DNA of 24,342 bases, taken from NCBI GenBank assembly GCA_945896935.1, contig CAMDER010000008.1, positions 1-24,342 on the forward strand, given 5' to 3'. Within the stretch, counting starts at the first letter, position 1; every line of letters begins with the position of its first letter. Source of the stretch: Bifidobacterium breve. GTDB lineage: Bacteria > Actinomycetota > Acidimicrobiia > Acidimicrobiales > Ilumatobacteraceae. A program made the translations under genes and the position numbers. The notes under the pieces are model-generated. The model did no database searches and was not told the origin of the DNA. It saw only the letters and a program-made list of their open reading frames with translations. Below are positions 1 to 8,155 of this stretch, piece after piece.

Positions 1-408
1 TTGGCACGCTGTGTCTTGCCGTCGATGCGCACGCGAGATCGGGGAGACATCATCATGATCTCGTCGGTCGCCACATCTCATATGACCGCTAACGGTGGGC
101 CATACAGCATGGGCAAAGCAGCGATGGAAGCTCTGGCTCTCACCTTGGCTAAAGAAGAGCGTCAATACGGAATTCATTGCAACATCGTGGCTCCAGGTTT
201 AGTTGAAACCGATATGGGTCTTCGTTTGGCCCGCGCCATGACGGGCAAGCGTGAAATGGAAGACCTGCGCAGTCTTGATCAGGGCTCGCCGTTTGGTCGG
301 GTGTGTCAGCCACTTGATGTTGCCAACGTCGTGCTGTGGCTGTGCAGCGAGGGAGCGGGATACGTGACGGGGCAACGGATTGAATGCGATGGCGGAGGTC
401 CTCGTTAG
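1..408 (+). CDS. Short-chain dehydrogenase/reductase (SDR), C-terminal fragment cut by the window edge
   Basis: The frame is open at base 1 and ends with TAG at 406-408, so this is the last 135 or so codons of a gene that begins outside the window; the TTG at base 1 is only the first codon visible. The catalytic SDR set is present: tandem Ser in IMISS (residues 21-22 of the visible part) and YSMGK (Tyr35, Lys39), 13 residues apart as in classical SDRs. After it come the NIVAPGLVETDM segment and a C-terminal VTGQRIECDGG, typical of the FabG-like end. The N-terminal nucleotide-binding TGxxxGxG and NNAG motifs are off-window, so cofactor preference cannot be judged. An NAD(P)-dependent alcohol/ketone oxidoreductase is a safe family call; the substrate is unknown. 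It lies 78 bp upstream of nfuA, which appears to have its own promoter. Confidence 0.9.
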   Translation: MARCVLPSMRTRDRGDIIMISSVATSHMTANGGPYSMGKAAMEALALTLAKEERQYGIHCNIVAPGLVETDMGLRLARAMTGKREMEDLRSLDQGSPFGRVCQPLDVANVVLWLCSEGAGYVTGQRIECDGGGPR

Positions 409-473
409 TCCCAAAAAGTGGTCAGCAGCGGGGTTTTGTGATCTCAATCTGACAAGGTCTGTGACGACACGGG

Positions 474-479
474 TAGCCT
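474..479 (+). promoter_or_regulatory. -10 element TAGCCT of nfuA (leaderless start)
   Basis: TAGCCT ends 7 nt before the GTG at 487, so RNA would begin at or next to the start codon. CTGACA at 449-454 is a possible -35 with a 19-bp spacer. No Shine-Dalgarno sequence lies in the 7-nt gap. Promoter is inferred from sequence alone. Confidence 0.55.
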
Positions 480-486
480 CATAGGT

Positions 487-1116
487 GTGAGCCCTCTTGC
501 CCCCCAAAGCACCACCGAAGTCAGCAGCATTATCACGATTACAGATGATGCTTTAGCCGAACTCGTGAAATTACGTGACTCCGAAGAAGATGCTGCATCG
601 CTTGGTCTACGGCTCGAAATTGTGAGCGGACCTGGTGAGGAGTTTAAGTACGACTTGTCGCTCGATGAGTTTCGTAAAGCGGCTTTCACCGATGAAGTTC
701 GTACTCACAGCGGAATGAAGGTCATCATTCCAGCGAAGGACGTTGAGTTACTTGAAGACGCAATTCTTGATTACACCGCAAACGGTGGGCTGGTCATTCG
801 AAATCCGAATAAGCCAGCGGTTCCCGTGATTGAGGGCTTGGTTAATGACGACGCATTGTCAGCAGAAATCGAAGCGATCGTCGCAACTGAAGTCAACCCA
901 GCACTTGCAGCGCACGGCGGTTTCGTGACGTTCGCCGGGCATGACGAAGCCGGTACGGCGTATCTCACCATGGGTGGCGGTTGCCACGGTTGTTCGATGA
1001 GTAAGGTCACGATGCTCGAAGGTGTCCAAACCACTCTCGTGGAAAAAGTTGAAGGAATTCAGCGCGTGCGTGACATGACCGATCACCAATCGGGCGAAAA
1101 TCCTTTTTATCGCTGA
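487..1116 (+). CDS. nfuA: NfuA-type Fe-S cluster carrier (degenerate A-type domain + NifU C-terminal domain)
   Basis: The 209-residue product has the two-domain plan of NfuA. Residues about 15-110 are an IscA/HesB-like fold with no cysteine at all (the degenerate A-type domain, a targeting module in known NfuA proteins). Residues about 120-205 are a NifU/Nfu domain with the cluster-binding GGGCHGCSMS motif (Cys166, Cys169). Nfu domains hold a [4Fe-4S] cluster between the CxxC motifs of two subunits and pass it to client enzymes in the cytosol. A nearby client is possible, since MoaA in this window needs two 4Fe-4S clusters, but that link is only inference. The GTG start is chosen because a -10 hexamer sits 7 nt upstream. 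The last 10 bp overlap the tail of the convergent amidohydrolase gene. Confidence 0.9.
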   Translation: MSPLAPQSTTEVSSIITITDDALAELVKLRDSEEDAASLGLRLEIVSGPGEEFKYDLSLDEFRKAAFTDEVRTHSGMKVIIPAKDVELLEDAILDYTANGGLVIRNPNKPAVPVIEGLVNDDALSAEIEAIVATEVNPALAAHGGFVTFAGHDEAGTAYLTMGGGCHGCSMSKVTMLEGVQTTLVEKVEGIQRVRDMTDHQSGENPFYR

Positions 1117-2828
1117 GGTCCTCGAACGAGTCGACCAGGCAACTCGCCAGTAAACGAATCGTTGTCGACTGTTTGAACTCCGGCAACAAATGTTGCTTTG
1201 TATCCCTGCCCATGTTGCACCAGACGGCGGCCATTGGCGGGTAGGTCGTAGGCCATACGTGGCACATCAAAACCGAGATTGTCGTAATCGATGATGTTGA
1301 TATCGGCGCGCATTCCGGGTGCGATGAGTCCGCGATCGTGCAAACCATAGAACTCGGCGGTTTGGCGAGACTGACGATGAACGATGAATTCAAGCGGTAG
1401 ACGTGGACCGCGAGTGCGGTCACGGGTCCAATGCGTCAACATGAATGTCGGCATACCGCCATCACAGATTGCTCCGCAATGGGCGCCAGCATCAGATAAT
1501 CCCATGCGCGTGTAGGGATGACGATGGGCCTCATAAGCCATTGAGAGGTCGCCGTATGAGTAGTTGAAGAAAGGCGCGTAGATCATTCCATTGCCGTCGT
1601 TACTGCACAATTGATCGACAATCAGCTGCATGGGGTTGGCGCCGGTTCGACGGGCTATTCCACCAATTGAATCTTCGCGGCTTGGTTCGTAATCGATGTT
1701 CGCGCCATCAACGATCCACATGCCATCTAATTTGTCGAAAACGATCTTTTGGAAGAGTCCACCATCATTAGGGATTTCGTTGAGAAGTCGTTCGCGTCGT
1801 GCGGGCTCTCGTAAAGCAATTAAGCGCTCGGACATCGGCAGGTTTTGCACTTCGGCATAGGCCGGATGAAAAAGAAGTGGATGGGCACTTCCTTGTAAGC
1901 AGTACATGATGCCGATTGATCGACCAGCAACTTGCGTATAAATGGGGATGCCGTCATTGTGTGCCTGAGTGAGTAGTTCGAGCACTGAACGCCACAAATC
2001 AGGTGACTGATCGGTTTGGCTGAGGTTGACGCTGACGGGTCGGCCCGAACGTTGTGCGAGTTCGCGCATCCATGGCCATTCTTCAATAGGTACTCGCACA
2101 TGTTCGGGCGAAAACTGAAAATTGCCGTGGCCAACTCGGGCCATGGCATCGGCGATTGCGTACAACTCGGCAGGGTCAACCATCGTGCCAGGAACAAGTT
2201 CGCCGGTCTTTGATTTATGCAACGGCGTACGACTTGTTGAAAAACCAAGTGCTCCAGCGCGCAGTGCTTCTTCAACCAAACGAGCCATGTTGACACAGTC
2301 GTCGGCATTGGCTGGTTCGTTTTCTGCTCCGCGTTGTCCCATGACGTAGGCGCGCAGTGCACCGTGAGCGATTTGTGTTCCGACATCGATCACATAATTT
2401 CGACTGTCGACCGAATCGAGATATTCAGGGAAACTTTCCCACTGCCAATCAATGCCGTCGGTCATGGCCGCGCCAGGAATATCTTCAACGCCTTCCATAA
2501 GTTCGATCAACCATTGATGACGATCGGGGTGCGCGGGAGCAAACCCAACACCGCAATTGCCCATGACTGCAGTCGTGACTCCGTGCCACGAACTGGGAGT
2601 CAGCATTGGATCCCAAGAAACCTGTGCATCGTAATGAGTGTGAATATCAACGAATCCAGGCGTGACGAGTAGGCCTTGTGCATCAATAACGCGTTGACCC
2701 GAAGCACTTAATCGTCCACGTCCTGCAACTTCGGTGATTCGTCCACCCGATATTGCGATGTCGGCCATGCGGGCTGCTGAGCCAGAACCATCGACAAGGT
2801 TGGCATTGGTAATGACGAGATCAGTCAT
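1107..2828 (-). CDS. Amidohydrolase, N-acyl-D-amino-acid deacylase (D-aminoacylase)-like
   Basis: A 573-residue metal-dependent hydrolase of the amidohydrolase superfamily. The N-terminal urease-type beta segment (VITNANLVDGSG) leads to VTPGFVDIHTHYDAQ, in which His63 and His65 are the HxH metal ligands. MGNCGVGFAP follows; Cys92 matches the zinc-binding Cys characteristic of D-aminoacylases. Near the C-terminus GLSDAGAH supplies the expected catalytic Asp, followed by a RADINIIDYD closing segment typical of the family. Length and order fit N-acyl-D-amino-acid deacylase/D-glutamate-deacylase relatives, but this broad subfamily is often over-annotated and the real substrate could be another N-acyl or cyclic amide. 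The ATG overlaps the hisN-like stop region by 4 bp (2825-2828), so it is very probably translated by coupling as the third gene of the dxs operon. Confidence 0.82.
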   Translation of the reverse strand: MTDLVITNANLVDGSGSAARMADIAISGGRITEVAGRGRLSASGQRVIDAQGLLVTPGFVDIHTHYDAQVSWDPMLTPSSWHGVTTAVMGNCGVGFAPAHPDRHQWLIELMEGVEDIPGAAMTDGIDWQWESFPEYLDSVDSRNYVIDVGTQIAHGALRAYVMGQRGAENEPANADDCVNMARLVEEALRAGALGFSTSRTPLHKSKTGELVPGTMVDPAELYAIADAMARVGHGNFQFSPEHVRVPIEEWPWMRELAQRSGRPVSVNLSQTDQSPDLWRSVLELLTQAHNDGIPIYTQVAGRSIGIMYCLQGSAHPLLFHPAYAEVQNLPMSERLIALREPARRERLLNEIPNDGGLFQKIVFDKLDGMWIVDGANIDYEPSREDSIGGIARRTGANPMQLIVDQLCSNDGNGMIYAPFFNYSYGDLSMAYEAHRHPYTRMGLSDAGAHCGAICDGGMPTFMLTHWTRDRTRGPRLPLEFIVHRQSRQTAEFYGLHDRGLIAPGMRADINIIDYDNLGFDVPRMAYDLPANGRRLVQHGQGYKATFVAGVQTVDNDSFTGELPGRLVRGPQR

Positions 2829-3619
2829 ACCTTGAGACTAGTAATGACCTCATCATGTAAACGACCGTTGGTAGATATCGCCGAGTTCTGTTCGTAGTCG
2901 CGCACTCCGAAACGGTCGGTATGGCGGCCGCCAGCGATTTCGACAATGGCTTGAACTGCAGCGTTGTCGTATGGGGCGAGACCAATTGCATCGATTGCGA
3001 TATCAACGGCACCTTCGGCGACCAGCATGTGTTGCCAAAAGTCGCCGTAGCCGCGTGCACGGTAGGCCCGTTGTTGCAGAGAGACCAATGCTTGGGTGCC
3101 TCCGACTTGATCCCACCCAGCATTGAAGGTGACGCTGATTTGAGCCTCGGCGATCGATGACACTTCAGAGACTTTCATCGGTCGGCCATTGGCAAAAGCG
3201 CCGATTCCGCGCGCACCCCACCAACGGCGAGGTAGAGCAGGGGCGGAAACAACTCCCAAGACCGGACCATCAATGTCGTGGACGAGAGCGATCAATGTCG
3301 CCCAGACCGGTACACCGCGTACGAAGTTCGAGGTGCCATCAATGGGATCGATCACCCATTTCCACGGCGACGAGGCATTGCCGGCATGGCCGTGCTCTTC
3401 GCCGTAGATGGCATGATCGGGCCGATGTTGAGCGATGAGTTCAACGATGGCAGTTTCGGTGTTGCGATCGGCTTCGGTGACTTCACTGTGATCGGCTTTG
3501 CGCGACAAGGTGAAGTTTTGTCGCGAAAAATACGGCAGGGAAATTGCGTCAGCGACATCGGCGATGCGAATCGCAAGAGCCAGTTCTTCGGCGAGGTTGA
3601 TATCAGGTTCGTTGGTCAT
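2825..3619 (-). CDS. hisN: Inositol monophosphatase-family phosphatase, probable histidinol-phosphatase
   Basis: A 264-residue Mg-dependent phosphatase of the IMPase/FIG superfamily. Motifs in order: KADHSEVTEAD (residues 41-51, metal ligand and substrate side), GEEHG (73-77, catalytic Glu), and WVIDPIDGTSNFVRG (88-102) with Asp91, Asp94, Gly95 and Thr96 of the canonical DPxDGT. The C-terminal part contains GYGDFWQHMLVAEGAVD and YDNAAVQAIVEIAGG, which resemble actinobacterial HisN (histidinol-phosphatase) more than inositol-1-phosphatase, so histidine biosynthesis is the favoured role. A general sugar/inositol phosphatase remains possible because no other his gene is nearby. It starts 12 bp after dxs ends and overlaps the next gene by 4 bp, so it is the middle gene of a three-gene operon. 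I see no good ribosome-binding site at the ATG. Confidence 0.78.
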   Translation of the reverse strand: MTNEPDINLAEELALAIRIADVADAISLPYFSRQNFTLSRKADHSEVTEADRNTETAIVELIAQHRPDHAIYGEEHGHAGNASSPWKWVIDPIDGTSNFVRGVPVWATLIALVHDIDGPVLGVVSAPALPRRWWGARGIGAFANGRPMKVSEVSSIAEAQISVTFNAGWDQVGGTQALVSLQQRAYRARGYGDFWQHMLVAEGAVDIAIDAIGLAPYDNAAVQAIVEIAGGRHTDRFGVRDYEQNSAISTNGRLHDEVITSLKV

Positions 3620-3631
3620 ATAGAAGGCGAT

Positions 3632-5566
3632 TTACAAGGGTGCGGAATCGTATGCCTTGATAATGCCATCTGCATCAAGCCCAAGTTGGGCTAATAAACG
3701 ATCGGGCTTGGCATGAGGCAAGAATTTTGTGGGTACACCAAGCGACTCCACCCGACAGGTGCCACTGATCTCGCTGATGTTGGCAGCAATCGACATGCCG
3801 ACTCCACCTTCGCGGATGCCATCTTCAATAGTGATGACCCGCTCGTGATGTGCGGCGTCTGCGCACATGTCTTGGTCGAGTGGTGCGCATGAACGAACAT
3901 CCCAAACGGTTGCTTGAACACCCCGCGCAGCGAGGGCATCAGCAGCTTTTAGGGCTGCCGCCAACATTTTGCCGACCGCCAAAATTGCCACTGAACCGTC
4001 ACCTTCACGCAGGCACAGTGCCTTCAATCCTGTGCCAACTTCGTCATTGCTGACCTGACGAGCTGCACCTTTGGGATAACGAATGACGACGGGGCCTGAA
4101 TCGGCGAGGGAAACTGCATCGTGCAGCATCTGTTGTAGTTCTTGCGCACTCGACGGGGCCAAGACGCGCATACCAGGAACTTTGCAGAGTAAAGCCATGT
4201 CGTAGATGCCATGGTGACTTGGGCCATCATCGCCGGTGATGCCCGCTCGATCTAAACAAAAGATCACTGGCAAACGATGTAACGCAACGTCATAAACAAC
4301 TTGATCCCAAGCGCGCGACAAAAATGTTGAGTACAACGCAACGATGGGCCGCAGTCCACCCATGGCCATGCCAGCTGCGCCAGTCACTGCGTGCTGTTCG
4401 GCGATGCCGACATCGAAAAAGCGTTGAGGGAATCGTTCTTGGAAAGGCAATAGTCCGGTTGGTCCGGGCATCGCGGCGGTAATTGCAACGAGGCGTGAAT
4501 CGGCTTCGGCTTCTTTCAAAATTGCATCGGCAAATGCTTGGGTATATCCGGTGGGAACTGCCTTAGGCGGTCCGACTGCGGGGTCGAAGACTGGTGTGTC
4601 ATGAAGGTGCTTTTCGTCGTCATCTTCGGCTGGTGAATAACCCTTGCCCTTTTGGGTGAGTACGTGGACGACAATGGGACCTTCGCTTGATAAGTCTTCG
4701 GCGTTACGCAAGGCAAATTCGAGCTCGCGGACATTATGTCCGTCAATGGGTCCGATATAACGAACGCCAAGTGCCTCGAAGAATGACGGTGGCTGGAAGA
4801 ATTCGCGAACCGCGGCCTTGACGGCCTCCATTCCTTTTTCGGCTTGTTGGCCGACAACAGGGAGACCTTGTAACCACGCTTCGATCTTGCGTTGGCGCGA
4901 GACGTACAACGGATTCATGCGGATTCGCGTGAGGCTGTTGGAGAGTTTTTCGGTGATGCGGTCGGGGAGTGGAGTTTTATCTACTGATGCAAGCGCGCCG
5001 GGTTGCTGGGTGAGATTCGAAATTGTTGGTGCGTAACTCCGACCATTGTCATTCAAGATGATGATCACGCGTTGTTTGCTATGACCAAGATTGTTCAGGG
5101 CTTCGTACGCCATGCCCCCAGTCATTGACCCGTCGCCAATGACGGCGACAATATGACGGTGCTTGTCGACACCAGCTTCTCGAGCAACTGACATTCCGTA
5201 TGCGTATGACAGAACTGTCGAGGCGTGACTATTTTCGATGTAGTCGTGTTTGCTTTCTTCTCTGCTCGGGTAGCCCGACAATCCGTCGGCTTGACGAAGT
5301 TGAGCAAAGCCGGCAGCGCGGCCAGTCACAATTTTATGAACATACGCCTGATGGCCGGTGTCCCACAAAATTGCATCAGTCGGTGAATCAAAAACCCGGT
5401 GAAGGGCCAACGTGAGTTCAACTGCTCCAAGGTTCGAGCCAAGGTGACCGCTATTTGTTGCGACTGCTTGAACGATGAAGTCGCGAATTTCACCAGCGAG
5501 TTCTTCGACTTCAGGGTAAGACAATCGGCGCAGATCCGCTGGCTCTTTGATGGATTCGATTGTCAT
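3632..5566 (-). CDS. dxs: 1-deoxy-D-xylulose-5-phosphate synthase
   Basis: Thiamine-diphosphate enzyme that condenses pyruvate and glyceraldehyde-3-phosphate, the first step of the MEP isoprenoid pathway. The 644-residue product has NSGHLGSNLGAVEL (His41), DTGHQAYVHK, the ThDP/Mg motif GDGSMTGGMAYEALNN (145-160), the transketolase-like pyrimidine domain with DVGIAEQHAV (catalytic Glu near 390), and a full C-terminal domain. The same frame can be extended to a GTG at 5602, but I chose the ATG at 5566: it gives the family's usual N-terminus (MTIESIKEPADLRRL...), and a -10-like TAGCGT at 5577-5582 lies between the two candidates, which would put the upstream GTG outside the transcript. First gene of the dxs-hisN-amidohydrolase operon. 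The products would feed UppP's substrate, undecaprenyl diphosphate, encoded elsewhere in the window. Confidence 0.96.
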   Translation of the reverse strand: MTIESIKEPADLRRLSYPEVEELAGEIRDFIVQAVATNSGHLGSNLGAVELTLALHRVFDSPTDAILWDTGHQAYVHKIVTGRAAGFAQLRQADGLSGYPSREESKHDYIENSHASTVLSYAYGMSVAREAGVDKHRHIVAVIGDGSMTGGMAYEALNNLGHSKQRVIIILNDNGRSYAPTISNLTQQPGALASVDKTPLPDRITEKLSNSLTRIRMNPLYVSRQRKIEAWLQGLPVVGQQAEKGMEAVKAAVREFFQPPSFFEALGVRYIGPIDGHNVRELEFALRNAEDLSSEGPIVVHVLTQKGKGYSPAEDDDEKHLHDTPVFDPAVGPPKAVPTGYTQAFADAILKEAEADSRLVAITAAMPGPTGLLPFQERFPQRFFDVGIAEQHAVTGAAGMAMGGLRPIVALYSTFLSRAWDQVVYDVALHRLPVIFCLDRAGITGDDGPSHHGIYDMALLCKVPGMRVLAPSSAQELQQMLHDAVSLADSGPVVIRYPKGAARQVSNDEVGTGLKALCLREGDGSVAILAVGKMLAAALKAADALAARGVQATVWDVRSCAPLDQDMCADAAHHERVITIEDGIREGGVGMSIAANISEISGTCRVESLGVPTKFLPHAKPDRLLAQLGLDADGIIKAYDSAPL

Positions 5567-5576
5567 AACGATCTTC

Positions 5577-5582
5577 ACGCTA
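5577..5582 (-). promoter_or_regulatory. Possible -10 element TAGCGT of the dxs operon
   Basis: On the minus strand TAGCGT is followed by 10 nt and then the ATG at 5566. RNA starting about 7 nt downstream would have a leader of only a few bases. The spacing is looser than in the other genes of this window, so confidence is lower. Confidence 0.35.
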
Positions 5583-5635
5583 TCTCTGCGTACCCGTGCC
5601 ACAGAATTGGACGACTTTCAGGGGCGTGACAGGGG

Positions 5636-6556
5636 TCAATGGGGTTGAGGAATCGTATTCATTGAAGTGGCGGCCAAGAACTTGCGGTCAAGGCGTCGTT
5701 GATTCTGGCGATGCAGAGCCCAACCCGCCCAGGCCCCGATCGCGAGCGCTAATTGGCCACCGACTCCGTCAATCCAATAGTGATTGGCGGTCACGACAAT
5801 GCAGAACAACGTCGCCGCGGGGTAGAGCAAGACGGCAATTTTGGCCCAGCGACGACGCATGAGTGGCCACATCGCAAAGGCACACCAACTGCTCCAACCA
5901 ATATGCATGCTTGGCATGGCGGCGTACTGATTCGAAATACTTTTCATAGCCTTTGAATCAAACGTCCACAAAGCCCCGCCGTATTTTGGCAATGTGTCAA
6001 CAAACCCGAACGAGCCATCGTCTTCGGTCTTAGGTAAGCCATCGGGACCTTCGTCGCGGTACTTGCTTTCGATACATGCGCCTCCGAAACCACCTTGGGC
6101 TGGACAAGGTGAATCAAGTAGACGCGGTGGCATCAAGGGGAAAAGCGAAAATCCGATAATCGCAAGCGCGGTCGTTATGGCGAGTGTGTTTCGCCATTGA
6201 GGAAAGACATCTTTACGTTTGGCGAAAAGAATCCAGAACACCGAGAACGTGACGAGGAAGTGCGCCGTGCCGTAATAGGTATTCCAAAAGCGGATAAACC
6301 CTCGGAGTGGAAGAAACCAATCTTGTACCGATTCCTCGTGAAAAAGACCGATTGCCCGCTCGAGTTGAATAATTCGTTCGGCATTATGGAAGGCGCGTAA
6401 TGGTGTATCGCCGGTCTCAAGCGAGATATGGGCCGAGCCAAAAAGATTACGACTCCACGAGTAGAACAAATAGAAGACACCCATGATGAGTGCTTCTTTC
6501 CACCAATAGGTGCGATGTTGGCGTTGCCCCGAGGCCGTGTCTTGAATCACATCCAC
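5636..6556 (-). CDS. PAP2-superfamily membrane enzyme, inositol phosphorylceramide synthase-like
   Basis: A 306-residue integral membrane protein. It has a predicted helix at about 22-36 and further hydrophobic segments near 95-112, 124-142, 238-257 and 264-281. The lipid-phosphatase/transferase signature is split as in the aureobasidin-resistance/IPC synthase branch of PAP2: MPSMHIGWSSW (His218) and TANHYWIDGVGG (His259, Asp263). Between helices, residues about 145-205 form a long polar loop with two cysteines (151, 161) that could form a disulfide outside the membrane. In actinobacteria such proteins are candidates for phosphoinositol- or phosphoglycan-lipid transfer, but many are unassigned phosphatases, so the substrate is open. 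The GTG start at 6556 is supported by a TAGATT hexamer 6 nt upstream. It ends 33 bp before the outer dxs frame, with the dxs promoter between them, so it is a separate unit. Confidence 0.8.
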   Translation of the reverse strand: MDVIQDTASGQRQHRTYWWKEALIMGVFYLFYSWSRNLFGSAHISLETGDTPLRAFHNAERIIQLERAIGLFHEESVQDWFLPLRGFIRFWNTYYGTAHFLVTFSVFWILFAKRKDVFPQWRNTLAITTALAIIGFSLFPLMPPRLLDSPCPAQGGFGGACIESKYRDEGPDGLPKTEDDGSFGFVDTLPKYGGALWTFDSKAMKSISNQYAAMPSMHIGWSSWCAFAMWPLMRRRWAKIAVLLYPAATLFCIVVTANHYWIDGVGGQLALAIGAWAGWALHRQNQRRLDRKFLAATSMNTIPQPH

Positions 6557-6562
6557 CCCGAC

Positions 6563-6568
6563 AATCTA
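6563..6568 (-). promoter_or_regulatory. -10 element TAGATT of the PAP2 gene (leaderless start)
   Basis: Read on the minus strand, TAGATT is followed by exactly 6 nt and the GTG at 6556. No Shine-Dalgarno sequence is present in the gap. Confidence 0.55.
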
Positions 6569-6667
6569 GGGAATTAGCGGTCATTAGAGAACGTATGGTC
6601 GTAAGTCATCACAAATACTCAGGTAGAAAAACCAACGCAGCAGAGCGCAATGCCACGGTTTTGGGTT

Positions 6668-6707
6668 CTCGTCGGCAGATTATTTGTTGTGACTCGTCGC
6701 CGACGGG
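6668..6707. repeat. Spaced inverted repeat in the PAP2/tldD divergent region
   Basis: The 207-bp intergenic region 6557-6763 carries CTCGTCGGC (6668-6676) and GCCGACGGG (6699-6707), an inverted pair with 7 perfect base pairs plus one wobble and a 22-nt spacer. It is followed by the 10-bp palindrome GGGTTGACCC (6705-6714). It lies 38-96 bp upstream of the tldD start and could be an operator, but chance is not excluded. A short frame crosses the region (6490-6711) but has no family features and I do not call it. Confidence 0.3.
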
Positions 6708-6751
6708 TTGACCCGAAGTTTCGACAGCAGACCGCTCTCACGGCCCCAATG

Positions 6752-6757
6752 TAGGAT
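6752..6757 (+). promoter_or_regulatory. -10 element TAGGAT of tldD (leaderless start)
   Basis: TAGGAT is followed by 6 nt and the GTG at 6764; there is no Shine-Dalgarno sequence. This supports 6764 as the true start of tldD and as the first base, or nearly so, of the tldD-tldE mRNA. Confidence 0.6.
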
Positions 6758-6763
6758 TGCAAC

Positions 6764-8155
6764 GTGATTGACAACGACATTCTTGAACGTGTGTTGGCAG
6801 AAGGTTTACGAACTGGTGCCGACTTTGCCGAAGTATTTGCCTCCGACTGGCGAGGAACCGGCGTCGGGCTTGACGACGGAAAAATTGAGCAGTTGTCAAC
6901 CGGCCGCAATCGCGGCGCCGGCATACGTGTGATCGCTGGTGACACCACTGGATTTGCACATACCGCAGATCTTTCAGAAGCAGGCTTGATGGCGGCGGCG
7001 CGAGTCGCAGCCGAAGCGGCACGCCAAGGCGGTGGAGGAACCAAAGTCATTGCTTTGACAACGCAGCCATCACGAATCGTGAGCCCTATCAAAATTGATC
7101 CTTCAACAATTGGTAAAGCAGCCAAGGTTGAATTGTTGCGTCGTGTTGATGATGCGGCACGTTCTGCAGGCGGCGCCATCTCGCAAGTTTCAGCCGGCTA
7201 TTCAGATGGCCGTACACGAATCGTGATTGCCAATAGTGACGGTCTCGTTGCTCACGATGAACGCGTTCGTACATTGCTGCGCGTCAGTGCTGTTGCCAAT
7301 GGCGATGCCGGTATGCAAACTGGGTTCGACTCACTCGGGCACACCATGGGCTTCGAACTTTTCGACAAGGTTCAAGTTGAAGATGTGGCGCGTGCGGCTG
7401 CTGGTCGAGCGCTCACAAAATTGAAGGCCCGCCCCGCTCCGTCTGGTTCGTTGCCGGTTGTGATCAAGGCAGGCAGTGGTGGCGTGTTGTTCCACGAAGC
7501 ATGTGGTCATGGTCTAGAGGCCGATCTTGTTGCCAAGGGTGCCAGTGTGTACAAGGGCAAAGTTGGCGAACTCGTTGCTTCGCCGCTCGTGACTTTGGTT
7601 GACGATGGCACGATGACGCATGAATGGGGGGCGATCGCCATTGATGACGAAGGACATCCATCGCAATACAACGTGCTGATCGAAAACGGAATTCTCACTG
7701 ACTACATGTGGGACTACTTACGCGCTCGCAATGAAGGTCGCCCGCAAAGCGGTAACGGCCGTCGTCAGTCGTATAAAGACTTACCAATGGTTCGTATGAC
7801 CAATACATACGTGTTGAATGGCGAAGAAGATCCGGCCGACATTATTAAGGACACGCCGAATGGTGTGTATGTTGCTCACCTCGGCGGCGGAAGCGTCAAC
7901 ACGGCTACTGGTGACTTTGTCTTTGGCATGACCGAGGCATACCTCATTGAAAATGGTGAAATTACTGAACCACTGCGTGAAGGAAATCTGATTGGCAATG
8001 GCCCGCAGGTTTTGCGTGACATTGATCGCCTCGGCAATGACTTCGCCATGGGCAATCCGGGAACTTGCGGAAAAGATGGCCAAGGTGTTCCGGTTGGTGA
8101 TGGTCAGCCAACCTTGCGCGTGAAGTCGATGACAATTGGTGGCACTGCATCATGA
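6764..8155 (+). CDS. tldD: TldD-family metalloprotease subunit
   Basis: A 463-residue protein of the TldD/PmbA family carrying the catalytic motif HEACGHGLEAD (His244, Glu245, His249), the HExxxH zinc site specific to the TldD partner. In E. coli TldD and TldE form a heterodimer that threads unfolded peptides into a closed chamber, trims microcin B17 leader peptide and degrades CcdA. Other conserved pieces seen here are the N-terminal RGAGIRVIAGDTTGFAHT segment and the C-terminal GGGSVNTATGDFVFG and NPGTCGKDGQGVPVG blocks. Length is normal. The stop codon overlaps the next start (ATGA at 8152-8155), so the two subunits are made by coupled translation. No RiPP precursor is visible next to it, so a housekeeping proteolytic role is more likely. 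Confidence 0.93.
   Translation: MIDNDILERVLAEGLRTGADFAEVFASDWRGTGVGLDDGKIEQLSTGRNRGAGIRVIAGDTTGFAHTADLSEAGLMAAARVAAEAARQGGGGTKVIALTTQPSRIVSPIKIDPSTIGKAAKVELLRRVDDAARSAGGAISQVSAGYSDGRTRIVIANSDGLVAHDERVRTLLRVSAVANGDAGMQTGFDSLGHTMGFELFDKVQVEDVARAAAGRALTKLKARPAPSGSLPVVIKAGSGGVLFHEACGHGLEADLVAKGASVYKGKVGELVASPLVTLVDDGTMTHEWGAIAIDDEGHPSQYNVLIENGILTDYMWDYLRARNEGRPQSGNGRRQSYKDLPMVRMTNTYVLNGEEDPADIIKDTPNGVYVAHLGGGSVNTATGDFVFGMTEAYLIENGEITEPLREGNLIGNGPQVLRDIDRLGNDFAMGNPGTCGKDGQGVPVGDGQPTLRVKSMTIGGTAS

Noticed and set aside
5567..5602. GTG at 5602 as the dxs start
   Set aside because: The added 12 residues are not part of the family N-terminus and the likely -10 lies downstream of it.
6490..6711. Plus-strand 73-codon frame in the PAP2/tldD gap
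   Set aside because: It begins inside the PAP2 gene, has no start signal and no recognisable feature.
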